Assembly (NCBI GenBank): GCA_023213315.1 | Contig: JAKCPI010005336.1 | Coordinates: forward strand, 59,605-123,604 | Direction: 5' to 3' | Source: Euborellia annulipes | Lineage: Eukaryota > Arthropoda > Insecta > Dermaptera > Anisolabididae | Length of the DNA: 64,000 nt | Shown: positions 1 through 13,800 of the stretch, piece after piece | Layout of the letters: each line of letters begins with the position of its first letter | Position numbering within the stretch: the first letter of the stretch is position 1 | The notes under the pieces: generated by a model | Databases searched by the model: none | Seen by the model: the letters and a program-made list of their open reading frames with translations, nothing else | What the model was told of the DNA's origin: nothing | Translations under genes and position numbers: made by a program

Positions 1-1560
1 TTATGTTTAGTTTAATTTCCGACCAGAGAGAATGTATTGATAGAGATAAACTAGAGGAAAGAAGAAAAGGAAGGTATTTTTTTTTTTTTTTTTAATGATT
101 TCGGATTTTCCTAAACAAGCCAATATATCATAGAGATAAATTTATATTTTATATACTTTTTAATGTATGTAATGTAAATTAAATTATTAAAAAAAGTTTA
201 CAATTAAAAATCCCTTAAATCTATTTATTGCTGTAATTTCTATGATCTAGCCTTTTAGAGAGGAAATTGTTTTAGAGCCAATTGTTTATTTTATTTAGAT
301 GAGTCGGATATCAAATTGACTTTTTTAATGATGGAAAGACGTCTAATTTTAAATAAAATTATATTTATACTGCGATCACTAAATGATTGACAGAAAGATG
401 TAGAGACATGAAGTTGGATTTTCCCCCCACTCTAACCTAATAATAATAAATTGAGTTAAAGATTAAAAGCTCGTCGCGAGTGGTTTCTGAACGCTCTTGG
501 TGGGGTTTTACTTTTAGCCGCCACTGTTCTGGAATGGGGATACATCGTGACGCAATTATAAAACAAAAATTTTATCGAATTGATTTATCAAAATTTTGAT
601 GATTCAATTTATTTTAAATAGCTAATTATTAATTGTTTATTTAAGCTTAGACTAAAGCGATATATTTTTTTTTTTTTTAATGAATTATGAAAAAGTAAAA
701 AACACTTTTTTTTTTTTTAATTAGCTTCAGTGTTCATGTGTTTTGAGTGTTGTATGTAGTGCAATGCTTGGCATTTGTTCAAGTGAGGTAGGATATTCTA
801 CACTTTGCCAGCTCAAGTTTTTGGATTGTATAAGAGAAAAAAAAAACAGAATTTTTTTTTTTTTATGCGTCTATTAAAAGTTTTTTAGAAAAAAATTTTA
901 CCCACTATAAATATAACATATATATTTAAATAACAAATTAATGATATCTATTGCTTAATAATAGTGCACATTAGTAGTGACTAGATATATAAAAAAAAAA
1001 ATATATAATATAGGCTATATATTTTTCAATTTTTTTTTTTATATTAGTGAACAAAAAGAGAAAAAATATGTTGGCAACAATTTATTTATTTATTTTTTTG
1101 ACGGTTTATGAAAATTTATTTCATACACCTTGATTTAATAAAATTTACTACGTGCAGACATGACCGATGGTCTCTTTGGAATAAAGAAAATATTTATTCG
1201 GTATTTATTTTTTTTTCATCACCACTCATATTGCTTAAAAAAAATATTTGCCCGCTGTGGATCTCTTTTTTACATTTTGCATGCGTAACCAGGAGGATGA
1301 TAACAAATAACTAATTTCGAATTATTATATTTACCTAAATAACATTATTTTGATTTATATAAAAATTGACATTTTAAGGGATCTTTGTTTATATAAAAAA
1401 AAAATTTCCCGACCCTTGGTTACGCTATAAATTTTATAAAATAAAAAAACTAACAGTGTAGAAAGATAATAATTGTTACTAAAGTATCTAATTTTAATAT
1501 TTTATCGTATCTTTACGAAAGATCGATTTTAGTGCACTGGGGGGTAAAATAAATAAATAA
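1..1560. other. A+T-rich intergenic DNA downstream of ACSL
   Basis: Poly-T and poly-A runs only. No gene, no recognisable repeat; short open frames have no coding character. Confidence 0.6.
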
Positions 1561-1619
1561 TTTCACTTTCTAATCAAGTATACGGTTATTCAATAGAATA
1601 ACTAATTAAGTACGAAATT

Positions 1620-1625
1620 TTTATT
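1620..1625 (-). terminator. Putative ACSL polyadenylation signal (AATAAA)
   Basis: AATAAA on the minus strand about 105 bases after the stop codon and the first canonical signal downstream. In DNA this A+T-rich the hexamer is common by chance. Confidence 0.4.
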
Positions 1626-1728
1626 TCATACTCTTTCTGAAATAACTCCTTATTCTTTGGTATAACTGAGATTTACAGTTATATTTTTCCTTTGTTTTTT
1701 TTTTTTTACATATAAAATTAAAGTGAAT

Positions 1729-1866
1729 CTATATTAATTTCGAATACATATCTTCTATTTGCGGTTTGAAATAATATTTTAATTGTGGTCGTTTGCTCTT
1801 TAATGTTGGAGTCAGAAGTCCATTTTGTACTGAAAATGGATCTGGATGAAGATAAATATCTTTCAC
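1729..1866 (-). CDS. ACSL: ACSL exon 11 (terminal, stop)
   Basis: Residues 637-681 and TAG stop at 1731-1729. Acceptor CTTTTTTTTTAG|GTGAAA. Encodes VKDIYLHPDPFSVQNGLLTP and TLKSKRPQLKYYF; the lysine at about 659 is the conserved C-terminal catalytic lysine region. Confidence 0.96.
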   Translation of the reverse strand: MKDIYLHPDPFSVQNGLLTPTLKSKRPQLKYYFKPQIEDMYSKLI

Positions 1867-4800
1867 CTAAAAAAAAAGAATAAAGTTGATTAAAAAATTA
1901 GAAATTTATATAAATAAAGGGGATAAATTTTATTAGTTAAAAAAGCACTGGGTTCATACTAGTCAGTAGAGAAGTGAAACTTTTATGCAAAATTAACGTT
2001 AGGAAATTGTTCAAATAATTTTTAATTAATAGAAAATCAAACACAAACTTCTTTGTATTTTATAATAATTTTTTAAAAGAAATATATTTAATTATAAAAT
2101 ATAATTGGCATTTTTTTAAAAATATATTTAAGGTCTATTTCGGCATCGGAAGCCATTTAGACCCTTTCCCTATTTATTTCAATTGATTGGTAGCCAATTC
2201 GCTTGGCCATTTGAAAATTCTACCAGGATTCCCGTTTATTTACCCGAGGTGCTTCCGTGCACGAAGACACACACCTCAAACCCAACCGGCTTCTGGCCGC
2301 AGCTATCTACCTGCACCCCATGAAGTTACATTATTTCCTATCTCTAACTCCTCTATCTGCGTTCGTTTTTAGCTAGTGAACTAATCTTTATTTCTGGTTC
2401 TACCCTGTTCCTTTTATCCAACCTCTTCTATGCTAGGGAGGATGTCCTAGTTTGAGAAGGAAACTCCCGTGTAGCCTTATCCTTTCGAAGAATGCATCAC
2501 TGAGAGGGAACCTTCTTTACGTCCCTCCCATAGAACGGGATTGGCCATTGAATATAAAAAAAAAACGTGGGGGTCGAATTGAATATATTGAGTGTATGAA
2601 TCCTAACTAGCGTTGGCATTATGAGTGTCCTGACTGTGGTTAAAGTTAAGGTAGATTCTATGAAGTGCCAACTTTTGTAATATATAGGTATAGTTAATAC
2701 TAGCTCAATCGGAGTGACGAGGATAGAGCGTTTCATGAATCGAACTTGGTTTACCGTACGAAAGAAGTTTCACTTCAAAAACCGAACATTTTTGAACCTC
2801 CCGAATGCCTACAGTCACAACGAAAAAGATTCTTCTTCCAAGATAATGATGTATTTAAGCGAATGAACTATAAATGACAAAGATATAATTTTTCAGTATT
2901 TACTCATTTATCAAATAAGAAAAATAAATCCTTTTCGTAATTTTTTAAGTCGAAAAGATATATGTTAAAAATAATTACCTGTTCGAACGATTTCAAACCT
3001 GCTTCTTTACCCCAAGAAATCATATCATCTATAATAAGTTGCTTGACTTCAGGATGAGCACATAAAACTGAAAATGTTCCTTCTATTCTATTTTCAGAAG
3101 CCCAACATTTAATAACGTCCACATCAGGGACAACGATGGCAACTATACAGGACTGAAATTAAAAAAAAAAAAGTAGAGTAAAAAAATCAAATAAACTAAG
3201 AGCAACCAACATACCTTTAATGATTCCCCACAAACAAAAACTTGTTGAACATATTGACTACGAATATAAATGTTTTCAATTTTTTCAGGAACAATATATT
3301 CTCCTTGAGATAATTTGAATATATGTTTCTTCCTATCAATAATTTTCAATGTTCCATTCTGAAAATTTGATTAAATAAATATTCAATTTGTTTTTGATTT
3401 ATATAAAAAAAAAAATTACCGTAAGCCACATTCCAACATCGCCGGTGTGATGCCAACCATCTGAGTCTATAGTTTCTTGTGTTTTGTCCTCTTCCTTGTA
3501 ATAACCTTGGAAGACGTTGGTTCCTTTAACGCATATCTCTCCTTGATTATTGCATGCAAAATATTCCATTTCAGGAACATCTACAAGCTTTATACAACAG
3601 CAACCAACCGGAGGCCCAACATGCTCTGGAACATGGTCTCCTTGTACCGTAAGAGTTACAGGAGCACAACATTCAGTTTGACCATAGCCTTCGACTACCT
3701 GAAAAATTGAAAAAAAATAAAAAGTCAAAATAAGTTCAAAGAAATATAATTAATGAAATTCTACAATCGAACTAGCTAAGTGCTTGTACAGTAAGCGCCA
3801 CAATTAAGTCCCTACCTGTGAGCTAGAGCCTTGAGTATATGGTATAATAACATATAGGACTAGCAACACAACAATAAGTCAAATTTTGAAAATATTTGGA
3901 GGAAAAACGACCTATGACATGTCATTATCAAGGTTGATAATTATTAGGAGGTTTAAAATACAGTATCAATTAAAAAAAATACTCACAAGGCAGCCAAGGG
4001 CACAGCGAATAAAAGTAAGTACATTTCCAGCAAGAGGTGCTGAACCGACTAGCATTAACCGAAGTTGTCCACCCATACTCTCTTGGACTTTTCGGAAAAC
4101 GAGTTTGTCCCAAAAACTGTTGTTACGTATGATGCCCCTAAAATAAAGAGTTCTATATTAGAAAATTCCGGAGTTGAGAGATAAACAATCTTAAGGCTCG
4201 AATATAAGATTTTTCTTAAAAGAGCCTAAGGAACGGTTGCTTCACTTCTAGTCAACTATCAAACTTATCAAATCATCGTTATAGTAAACAAGAACACGCT
4301 TAACCATCGAGTTTAGAAAATGAGTTTTTTTTTCACATATAATTAGCTATATGAGGTAGTGAAGTTTTTTGCTCAGGGGCCCACATCTTGTGGGTACGTG
4401 GATGGCGACCACGAGCTGCCCGAGCTGGGACAGGCAGTCCTTCCGTTGTCTAAATGTCTGTCTCTTCCTTCCTTTTATCAACAGGCGTCAGACCGTGCGA
4501 CGGACCGGCCTGTCCTATTTCTTCCGGTCGAAAAAACGTATGTTAGGGTTGGAGGGAAAGAGTGTAGTCCGCCGACCCCGCATCGCCGGACAAGGCGAGG
4601 AGAGAAGAAGAAGAAGAAGAAGGTAGTGAAGTTTTGTGAAATTAGCAACTTCCCAGACAGCTTGTAATATTACAGTAATATTGCAACAACATTGATGCAA
4701 TATTGCAGCTCAAACAGCAACATTGCTTCAATATTATTGCAATGTTGCAAAAAGGCGGACATAAAAATATTGCGGCAATGTTGCTGGAACGTTGTTGTAA

Positions 4801-7800
4801 TATTCCTGTCCGCCTAGCTTGGAATATCGCCGCTGCAATATTGCAGCAATGTTGCCAATATTTTGCAAGATTTTCAATATTGATGAAATATTTGCAATTT
4901 ATGCAAAATTCGAAATATTTCTGTAATATTCCTGCAATATTCCAAGCTGTCTGGGTTAATCAAAACAAAATTTTTAAAAATTAAAATAATTAATTGGATT
5001 TGGATTTTATGAGTTATTTCTCCTCCTCAGCCACCCGAGCATTTCCGGGTTACCCAGTAGGAGTAATCCTCATTTTTAAGGCACATAGGCCACCTCAAAT
5101 CGGGCTCTTTGAGTCAGTGGGGTGAGATTCTCTCCCACTTCCCTACCCTAAGAGGAGACTTCGGCAATGTTGAATTATTTGCAGCAAGCTGGATTCGAAC
5201 CCGAGTCGTGTTGAGACTGCAGATCCGTAATCCCTTGCCTCGTGCTCCTGAATTACTCTCCTTATTCGGATCTTATCTAGTTAACTACGATCTGGGGCTC
5301 TTATTTAATCATACGATTAGTTTAAATAGAAGTGAAAAGACTCGAAAGTTATAGTTAATTAGATTTGAAGCAACAGGCCTTAAGTATACTGCAGTAACTA
5401 CATTTATTATTATTACCTTTTGATTTCACTTTCCTTAGAACTTAACGCCATATTAAATAACAATTTTTTAATAAAGGAACCATTTAATTCAGTCTGAACC
5501 TTATCATAAATTCTATTTAACAACCTAGGGACGGCTGGCATCATGGTTGGTTTTAATGCCTTCATATCTTCAGGTAATCGAGGAATTTCTCCGGAGAAAA
5601 ATCCAACGGCACCTCCAACGAAATATAATCCATTCTGCAAAAGTCAAAAAGAAAGAAGTCATCTTCACAAATGGACTCAAGTACAGAATCTATGCATTAG
5701 TTTTATACTAAAAAAGAAAAAAACTTAAATATACCTCACAACAGCGTTCTAACATATGAGCCAAAGGAAGAAATGAAATCATGATATCTTTAGAAGTTGG
5801 TTTATGATCACCCAACTGAAGGAGAACTGCACATACAGAAGCAACGACATTTTCATGACTGAGCATCACGCCTTTTGGGTTTCCAGTAGTTCCCGAAGTA
5901 TAACATATCGTACAGAGATCCGTCGTTTTAGGCGGCTAAAAAAAAATAAAATAAAATAATTAAAAATTAAATAATAGAAAAAATTTGAATTTCTATTTAC
6001 CAACTCCTGAAAATCTTTCGAAGCTCCTAATTTTTCTACATCTTCAAATCTTAATATTTCAACACCACGATTTTTTGCTCTTTGGTTTGTTGCAGGTCTC
6101 GTTTCTTTTATTGTAATTAATTTTTTTAGGCACCTTGGGGCTTTGTCTAAAATTAAATTACATTTAATATCATCTTCACAAACAACAACTGCTATATCGG
6201 CTGAAAAAAAACAAAAATAAAAATATTAATAAATAATATTATTATTATTAATAATGCAAATGTGATGATATTAATAAATCACCTTGTTTTATTATATAGG
6301 CACATGCGTCTGGGCCTAAAGTATCATAGAGTGGTACTATGACCATCGAATAACAATAGGCCCCTTGCTCAGTTAAAATCCATTCTGGACAATTCTGACT
6401 GTAAATTCCGACAAAAGTATTTGTTGACGGTGTGAGTCCATGGGCTACAAGACCTGAGCCAAAATTCCTCGCCCTTAATAATGCCTCGTTATAATGGAGC
6501 CATTGGTAGGGTTTATTTGGCCCTTCTCGCCAGCCGAGACATCGACCATTATCTGCAAAAATATCAAATTATAGGTGTTAAAAAAATAATTTCTTCTGTA
6601 ATTGGTACTTAAATTTAAAAAGTAATTTATTTATTAGTTCAAAATTTTATTTTAAAATTTTTATTGCAATTTAGAGTAGAGATCGACATCAGTGATTATA
6701 GTCAGAGAAATTTTAAATTGCCAACTTAATTATTATTATTAATATCAACTTCCGGGGCTCTCTAAAATGACGCCATGGGACACTTGCCTATAGAAATTCC
6801 TTCCATTGTTACACTAATGGTCTTATATAAGTTTTAAAGTTGTTTTTTAATTGATGAAAAAAAAAAGAAAATAAAGAACCGCCTGTCTGCGCAACCAGGG
6901 AAGCTTAGCTGTTGAGCGGGTTGCGTATAACTCTCCCTCCCTTAAATGTCTCCTTTCTTCACGATTTGTTTCCAGTTGTTCTATTTAAGTCATGCGACCA
7001 GGGAGGGGAAGGGGGGACCTCTTGACGGGGTCTCCAAGCACTCCATTAGTAGTAGTAGTATTAACACCCTTAATCAATTAACAATCCATCTGTAATTAAC
7101 CTGTTGCATGTAGCATAGAAGGGAGCCCATCGCCATGGGCAACGTCATATATGATTGGGTGGAGATAGGCGGAAACACCACTTGTGTATCTGTGAGATAG
7201 AGTGTGTTGCCTATTTTATATAAATTAATTACTTTTTATTATACCTTTAATAATTAAAATATTTCCACAACAATTGATGTAGATGTCGTTCTAGGAATTA
7301 TTTTATTGGTTTCTTTAATTTATCTAATTATTTTTTCTACTATTTGGTTTCATGTATAAATAAAAAAATAAAGATAAGATTTAGAAAGAAGGAATAATAT
7401 AAAATTGCGAGAAGATGAGTTGAGCAGGTAATGCGAAATTTTGTATCAATTGGAAAAGAAAAAATAAGAATTTATTTATATAATTAAATATTTATTAATT
7501 GATATACCCGAGAAAATAAGGGTGAGCCGCCGGGAGTTGAACCACGGACACCTTGCGCACCGCTGCTGTGGTCTAGTGGAAAGGGCACACCGAGTACAAT
7601 TTGGTGGTAACTCCCGGCGGCACACCCTTACTTTTTTCGGGTATATGAATTAATAAATATTTAATTATATGCATTTCTCACATACGCGATATATATAATA
7701 TCTTAAATATGTATATGTAATTTCTTAAGAATTTATTTATTTATTTTCTTTTTTAACGGTTGCAGAGATATTTTAAAAAACGAAAGAAAAATTAATTAAG

Positions 7801-10800
7801 TGAAGTAATAAGAATAATTGGAACAGAGTTCCAATCTGTTAAATTATTTGTTAGAAACAATTTGAATATTTTAAAAGCAGGCTGAGAAATTTAAATATTG
7901 AAAATGATAAAAAAAAAAAAATGTCCACAAAAACATCAAACTAAAATAGAATTTATTTTTGTCAGAAATAAATTGTATATTAATTTGCTGTTTTCGTGTT
8001 CCATTAAAAGAAAATAAATTGTTAGAATGCAATTTATTAGTCTGATAGAATCTTTTTATGAATTTCTATTTGAAAAGAAATAAAAAATTTTAATTGTTAA
8101 TTTAAAATTGATTATTTAAGATTTGATTTATATTAGAAATTGAGAGCTTTTTGCAAATATATCATACGTATAGGTTTTTACCCTCTGTCTACACATATAT
8201 AAATAAATATTAGTGTTTGTTTTTACGCCCTCCTTTTACTAATATTCTGGGCAAATGCCCCAATGCCAAATTCCCCCTCCTAATGACATCACTTCTAGCT
8301 GAACATCCTCTCAAAAAAAAAAAATAAAAAATAAATAAATAAATAAAAATAAATTAATAAATTTACAGAAAACTTTGGATATATTAATATTTCTAGAAAT
8401 TAAAAATATGCATCCCTCTTTAAATTTTTTTTTTTTTAGAAATTTTGAGGCGCAGATAAGTGGGAGCGAAGTCTGACCAAAAAGATATTACGATATTCGC
8501 TTATATAAAAAATAACATGTTTATTTTCTGACAGCACTCTCTCCCTTACTCCAGCTGGAAGTGAAAGACATTTTGAATAATTGGCTATAATACATGATTA
8601 CGTATATATTGCAATACATAAATGTCAACAAGGTGAATTCACCGGTATAATTTAATCAATATAATTTTCTGGGAGTTAATCATGAACCGGAATGGGTCGT
8701 AGGCGGGGGTTCGAACCCTTGCAAAGCTTGTGCAATCAATAGAACACTGTACGAATTATCTAAAGATCTTGAGTTTGGATCGAAAAATGAGGGCCGAATT
8801 AATTCTCCAAAACAGGGGTTCCCGACCCCATGCCCAGCGATTTGTGTGCGCCCGCCACTATTCGACCGCGACAGAATTTTTTTCACAAACACTAATTATT
8901 AAAAATATAAATTATTTTTTTATTCTTGTTCAATTATAAATATCCTTAAAAAATATCTGGTGCCCGCCGCCCTACCGATATTTTATAATGCGCTCCTGGG
9001 TATGAAAATGTTGGGAACGCCTGCTCTAATTTGGCCGCCTCCTTACATTTATATTTGTTTTTGTATAAGGTCTTTTTCGGCATCTAAATCCCAAGGCTTT
9101 TACTCTTCTTTTCTCTATTTTAAAACAATAATAAATCAAAAATTAGTAATTTGTTTGTCATTAATTGTGGTTTATTTTAATTAGTTATTAATAAAATTGT
9201 AAATCCATTATTTATGCAGTGAAGTAATCAATTTGAAAAGCAAAAGATAATTGCTTTTCAAATTGAATACATCACCTTTCAATAAATTTTGAAAATTGTT
9301 ATAAATTTAATTAATAAAATATATAATAAATATGAAAATTTGTGGGGTGCCCCTCTTCCCTTAATTGCCTAATAAATAATAAATCTTAAATATGAATTAA
9401 ATAAAAAATTCTAGGATTTTTTTTTTTTTGCAAAATATTTCAACATTCATCCTGCCACCCTCTTTTAAAAATAATATAAAATATATTTTTTTTTTTTCAA
9501 AAAATTTTAACAATAATTTCTAACTTTTTTTTGAGAGAGAGGAGGATTTCAGGATGGAGAGGGCATATCCCTCACTTGGTTACGGCCCAGCTATATCTCT
9601 GTTATTTCTGAAAATAAAGAGAAACTTCTTCATCCCAAACCCCTTTGATCTTCTGAGTTTGCTATCGCCTCCGTGTTAGGAATTTTCCCACCCACCATCC
9701 TCACTTGGGATTTTCTATAAAATAATGTAATTAAAATTATTATATAATGAACTCACCAGGACTGTAGATTAATATCTAAAAGATGAGATAAGGTCAATTC
9801 AGTCCGCGAGAATTTCGAGAATGAAACATTGACAGGGGCGCCGGAACGAATTTGAATCAGGGGGAGGGGGGGGCAAAAATTTTTTTTCAGAAAATTAAAA
9901 TAATTTAATATGATCAAATAGTATAAAACAAAAACAAATCTACTATAAAGCTTTAAAAATTTTAAATAAAATCACAATTTTAATAAAATTTTAAAAAATT
10001 TGCTAGTGATTTTATCAAAAAATTTTTTAGGCTATATTTATACTATTTGAAGGAAATAAATATTTTTAATTTTCTTCTTTTAATTCAATATAAAATGTTT
10101 TTAGAAATTAGAAATACAATAGGGTCTATAAAAAATATTTTGGAAAAAAATGAATTTCTTACTCTTTTAATTTAGAAGATTTTATTTTTCAAAAGTAAAA
10201 AAACGAAATAAAAGAAGACATATTGCCCCCCTCTGCCCCTCTTATAGAATGACAGGGGGGGAGGGGGGAGGGTACATTGCCCCATTCCCGGCGCCTTTGA
10301 ATATATACAATGTTTCATTCTCGAAATTCTCGACGACTGAATTGACCTTATCTCATTTTCTAAAATAATTATTTGTTTTTATTATAAATTTTGCTTTTCG
10401 GGTTCTTATGAACTGTCACCTATAATATATCTGGATAGTGAAGTTTTTGAATTTGCGTTTGTTTTTTTTTTTTTTTTTTTTTTTTAAATAATTATTATTA
10501 TTAGTTTTAATTTTGTATGTGAAAAATGTTATGTATAATTTTTTTTTTTAATTTTTGGCCAGCCAATCATGATAAAGATACATTAAAATTTTCAAAAATT
10601 CCTATCTCATGATTTGCTGGTCTAAAAATTAAAAAAAAAAATCATGCATATCTTTTTCAAGCACTATAAAAAGATTTCAGCTCAATCTGACTTACAAATT
10701 CCCACAATAAGTTGGAATGGAATGTCTCATATAAATACTATTAAATTGGAAATAATTTGTCTGTCGGTTTGTAACGCAGGGAATTGGTAACTTTTCGCCT

Positions 10801-13800
10801 TTCGCCCCCACCTGCATCGCATCACTGGTCTTTTAATTATACCATACAAAATTGCAACATCCTTTCAAAAATGATTTTAATAATAAAATAGAATAATCTA
10901 ATTAAAGGTCCCTTTGAGTATATCATATTTTATTAAAAATAATAATGTAAAAATTAAAATAAATTATATAAATAGTAAAAAAAAAAAAATAAATAAATAA
11001 AATAAACTCCGCGTTTGGACGCTTATTTTTATTTCCATAGGCAGAGAATAATTCATTTTAATTTTTATATTCCTCACAATTCATAATTATGCTTTCTAAT
11101 TACATTGTTCATTACTTACTAGATTCTTTGGCTCCTTTTCGAAAAGTATCGTAAAGCGTTTGAACATCTTTGTCAATAAAACTGACAAATTTCCCTTCTT
11201 TGGAGTCTTTGTAGAATTTTGATACTCTAATCATTTCAGGTCCCTACAACAAGAAATAAATAAAAATAAATAAAATTAAAAAAAAATACAAATAAATAAA
11301 AAATAAATTAAAAAAGACCTATTTTTTTTATTCTATTATTTATAATCGCCATTAATCACAAATCACATTGCTCAAATAAAATATACAAAAATAATTTTGT
11401 CATTTATTTGCAATTAACTAATTACAATTTAACTTTTTTTTTAATGACTTTGTTTTTAATTATCAGTAAAATTGTAAATTCTTATATGCATGCCATTTTC
11501 TTGTACGATACGATAAAATATCGATATTTCTCTGATCAGTATCGTACCGTAAAAATGTTTGATACAAAATTTGCATTCGTATTCATATTTTTGTTAATAA
11601 ATGCGTTGCGTAAATTCGTTAATTTCTGGAAATTAAGCAACCGAATTGACTAATTAAAATATAGAACAAAGCACATATGCGTGGTCGACACAATAGAACA
11701 CGGGCCATTTTGGAAATGCATCGGGCCGAATATAAGATATATATCCCCATATTAGATGATGGTCATTTTTTTGGGGTGAAAAGTTGAAACATGTATGTTA
11801 TTATGGATTAAATCCGATATTATTATTGTGTTTGATATTATTCTTACATGTAAACATAGATAATACAATAATAATAATGATACTAAACGCACATATTATA
11901 AAGAAATATATAACACTAAAAATGAAATATAAAAAATATATAAATATAAATGAAATAATTAAACAAATTTATTTTACTAGAGCGATATCTTTATCATAAT
12001 TTCGTCAGTTAATTTTTAAATATATAGATGCACAAATTATGTATTTTTTTAATACATCGGTTTTCACTACTTTGACCATTATAAAATAAACATCCTGATA
12101 TTTAGTATCCAGATTATTCGTATTTCCAGCTAATTAGTACAAATTTTGTCGGTCCCCAAAGAAAATTTTTTTTTAATTTCATACTCCGATAATTCGTACA
12201 CTGGGCGCCACAAAAGCTCGATAATGGAGCCTTGAGCTTAGGCAACCAAAATATTTAGCTTTATGAAGTTTTTCCACTTCAGTTGAATTTAAAAAAATAT
12301 ATGATTTATTTATTTTAAAAATATTGGTTTGGTTGACTAAGAAATGCTCAGGGGCCCACATCTTGTGGGTACGTGGATGGCGACCACGAGCTACCCGAGC
12401 TGGGACTGGCAGTCCTTCTGTTCTTTACATGTCTGCTGTCCCTTATTTCTATATTTTCAACAGGCGTCGAACTGTGCGACGGGTTCAAAAATCCCATTCC
12501 GCCGACCCCGCACTGCGGGAATAAGGCAAGGAAAGAAGAAGTTTTGGTTGACTAAGCTAAAGGCTCCACTCTCGAGCAGATCAGGCACTTGAGGGGCCCA
12601 CTGTACCAAACCATCCGCCCGTGACCATAGGAATTATTTGTCAATCTAATAAAAGTGCGGGCCGGAAAAATGTTCAAGGCGGGTTGGCCACCCCTGTTAT
12701 AGAAGCTCCGAAGCAATTAATCGAAAAATTAGTTTGGCTACCTTACAACAACACCATTCTGTTATTATAATTTAATTAATCACTTATACTTTGCGAAATC
12801 TTCTTTTTTAATAAAATAACTGACCCGTGGCTCAGAGAGAAGACACTAGCTTCTCGGGCCGGAGTCACGGGTTCGCTTCCCGTCCCAAGCGAGAAAAATT
12901 TATTCCATTTGATTTGACTACAAATCATTTGAAATAAATAGGGATGAGTCTAAATGGCCTTAGATGCCGAAAAAGATCTTAATATATATATATAGTTAAA
13001 TATTTTTCGCAATCTCCATTTGATATTAATATTCAATATATCTCAATTCGGACTTAACTAGTCATAGATATATTTAACATGATTGTGAGTATGCTTATTT
13101 TTTTTATAAAAGTTCATTGTTAACATAGATATTATTTGTTTATAATTTTTTTTTTCAAATTCTTTAAATAAAAATTTGTTCTCGACAAGCTTTCAAAATT
13201 CTTTTTTTTTTTTCTAATGTTATTTCAAGCTCTGGTTATATTATGTTTACAAAAGCACCTATGATGAAATGAACCTTCATCGCATCGCGTAATCGGAATC
13301 GTTTGCAAGTTTTTTTTTCTTTTTTTTTTCAGAAATGAAATCTATTTGAAACCACTCAGGAAACATTAACAAAATGTCAAAGTAGAAGAGCCAACAGAAT
13401 CGAACCACAAAAACATGAATGGCGGCTTTTATAGGAACAAAGAATAATTTAGTTGAATGAACAAAACAAAATGTAAATCTGCTGATCGAAAAAAATTTTT
13501 TAATTAATTTCGTTTATTTATTCTTAGAATATATTGATAAAATACACAGACGCATATCATTTTTTTAATTAATTCTTGCATATTAAATAATTAAATTATA
13601 ATTATTATGGGAGTTTTTAATTATAGACCACATTTTGTTATTAATTATTTATTAAAAAATACAACGTTTCGACTACTTATTCGGCAGTCGTTTTCAAGTA
13701 CTGTGCGCTTGATCCGACTCAAGTGTTCACTGTTGTGAACCGTTAGTTAACTTGAGTCGGAGCAAGTGAACAGTACTTGAAAACGACTTCAGAATAAGTA

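Larger units (their letters stand above)
4190..5390. mobile_element. Palindromic MITE (family H) carrying three nested insertions
   Basis: Left arm at about 4211-4320 (CGGTTGCTTCACTTCTAGTC) and right arm at about 5270-5382 (...TTGAAGCAACAGGCC) are inverted copies of each other. Between them sit a GAA-tailed retroposon, a TIR element and a tRNA-like SINE, annotated separately. Related copies: about 14175-14290, 27275-27410 and 36350-36550, the last being an uninterrupted palindrome. Confidence 0.65.

Noticed and set aside
4359..4700. Overlapping open frames on both strands
   Set aside because: They lie on a family D retroposon. Similar frames appear at other copies (12324-12592, 23644-23868, 45898-46092) only because the repeat is GC-richer.
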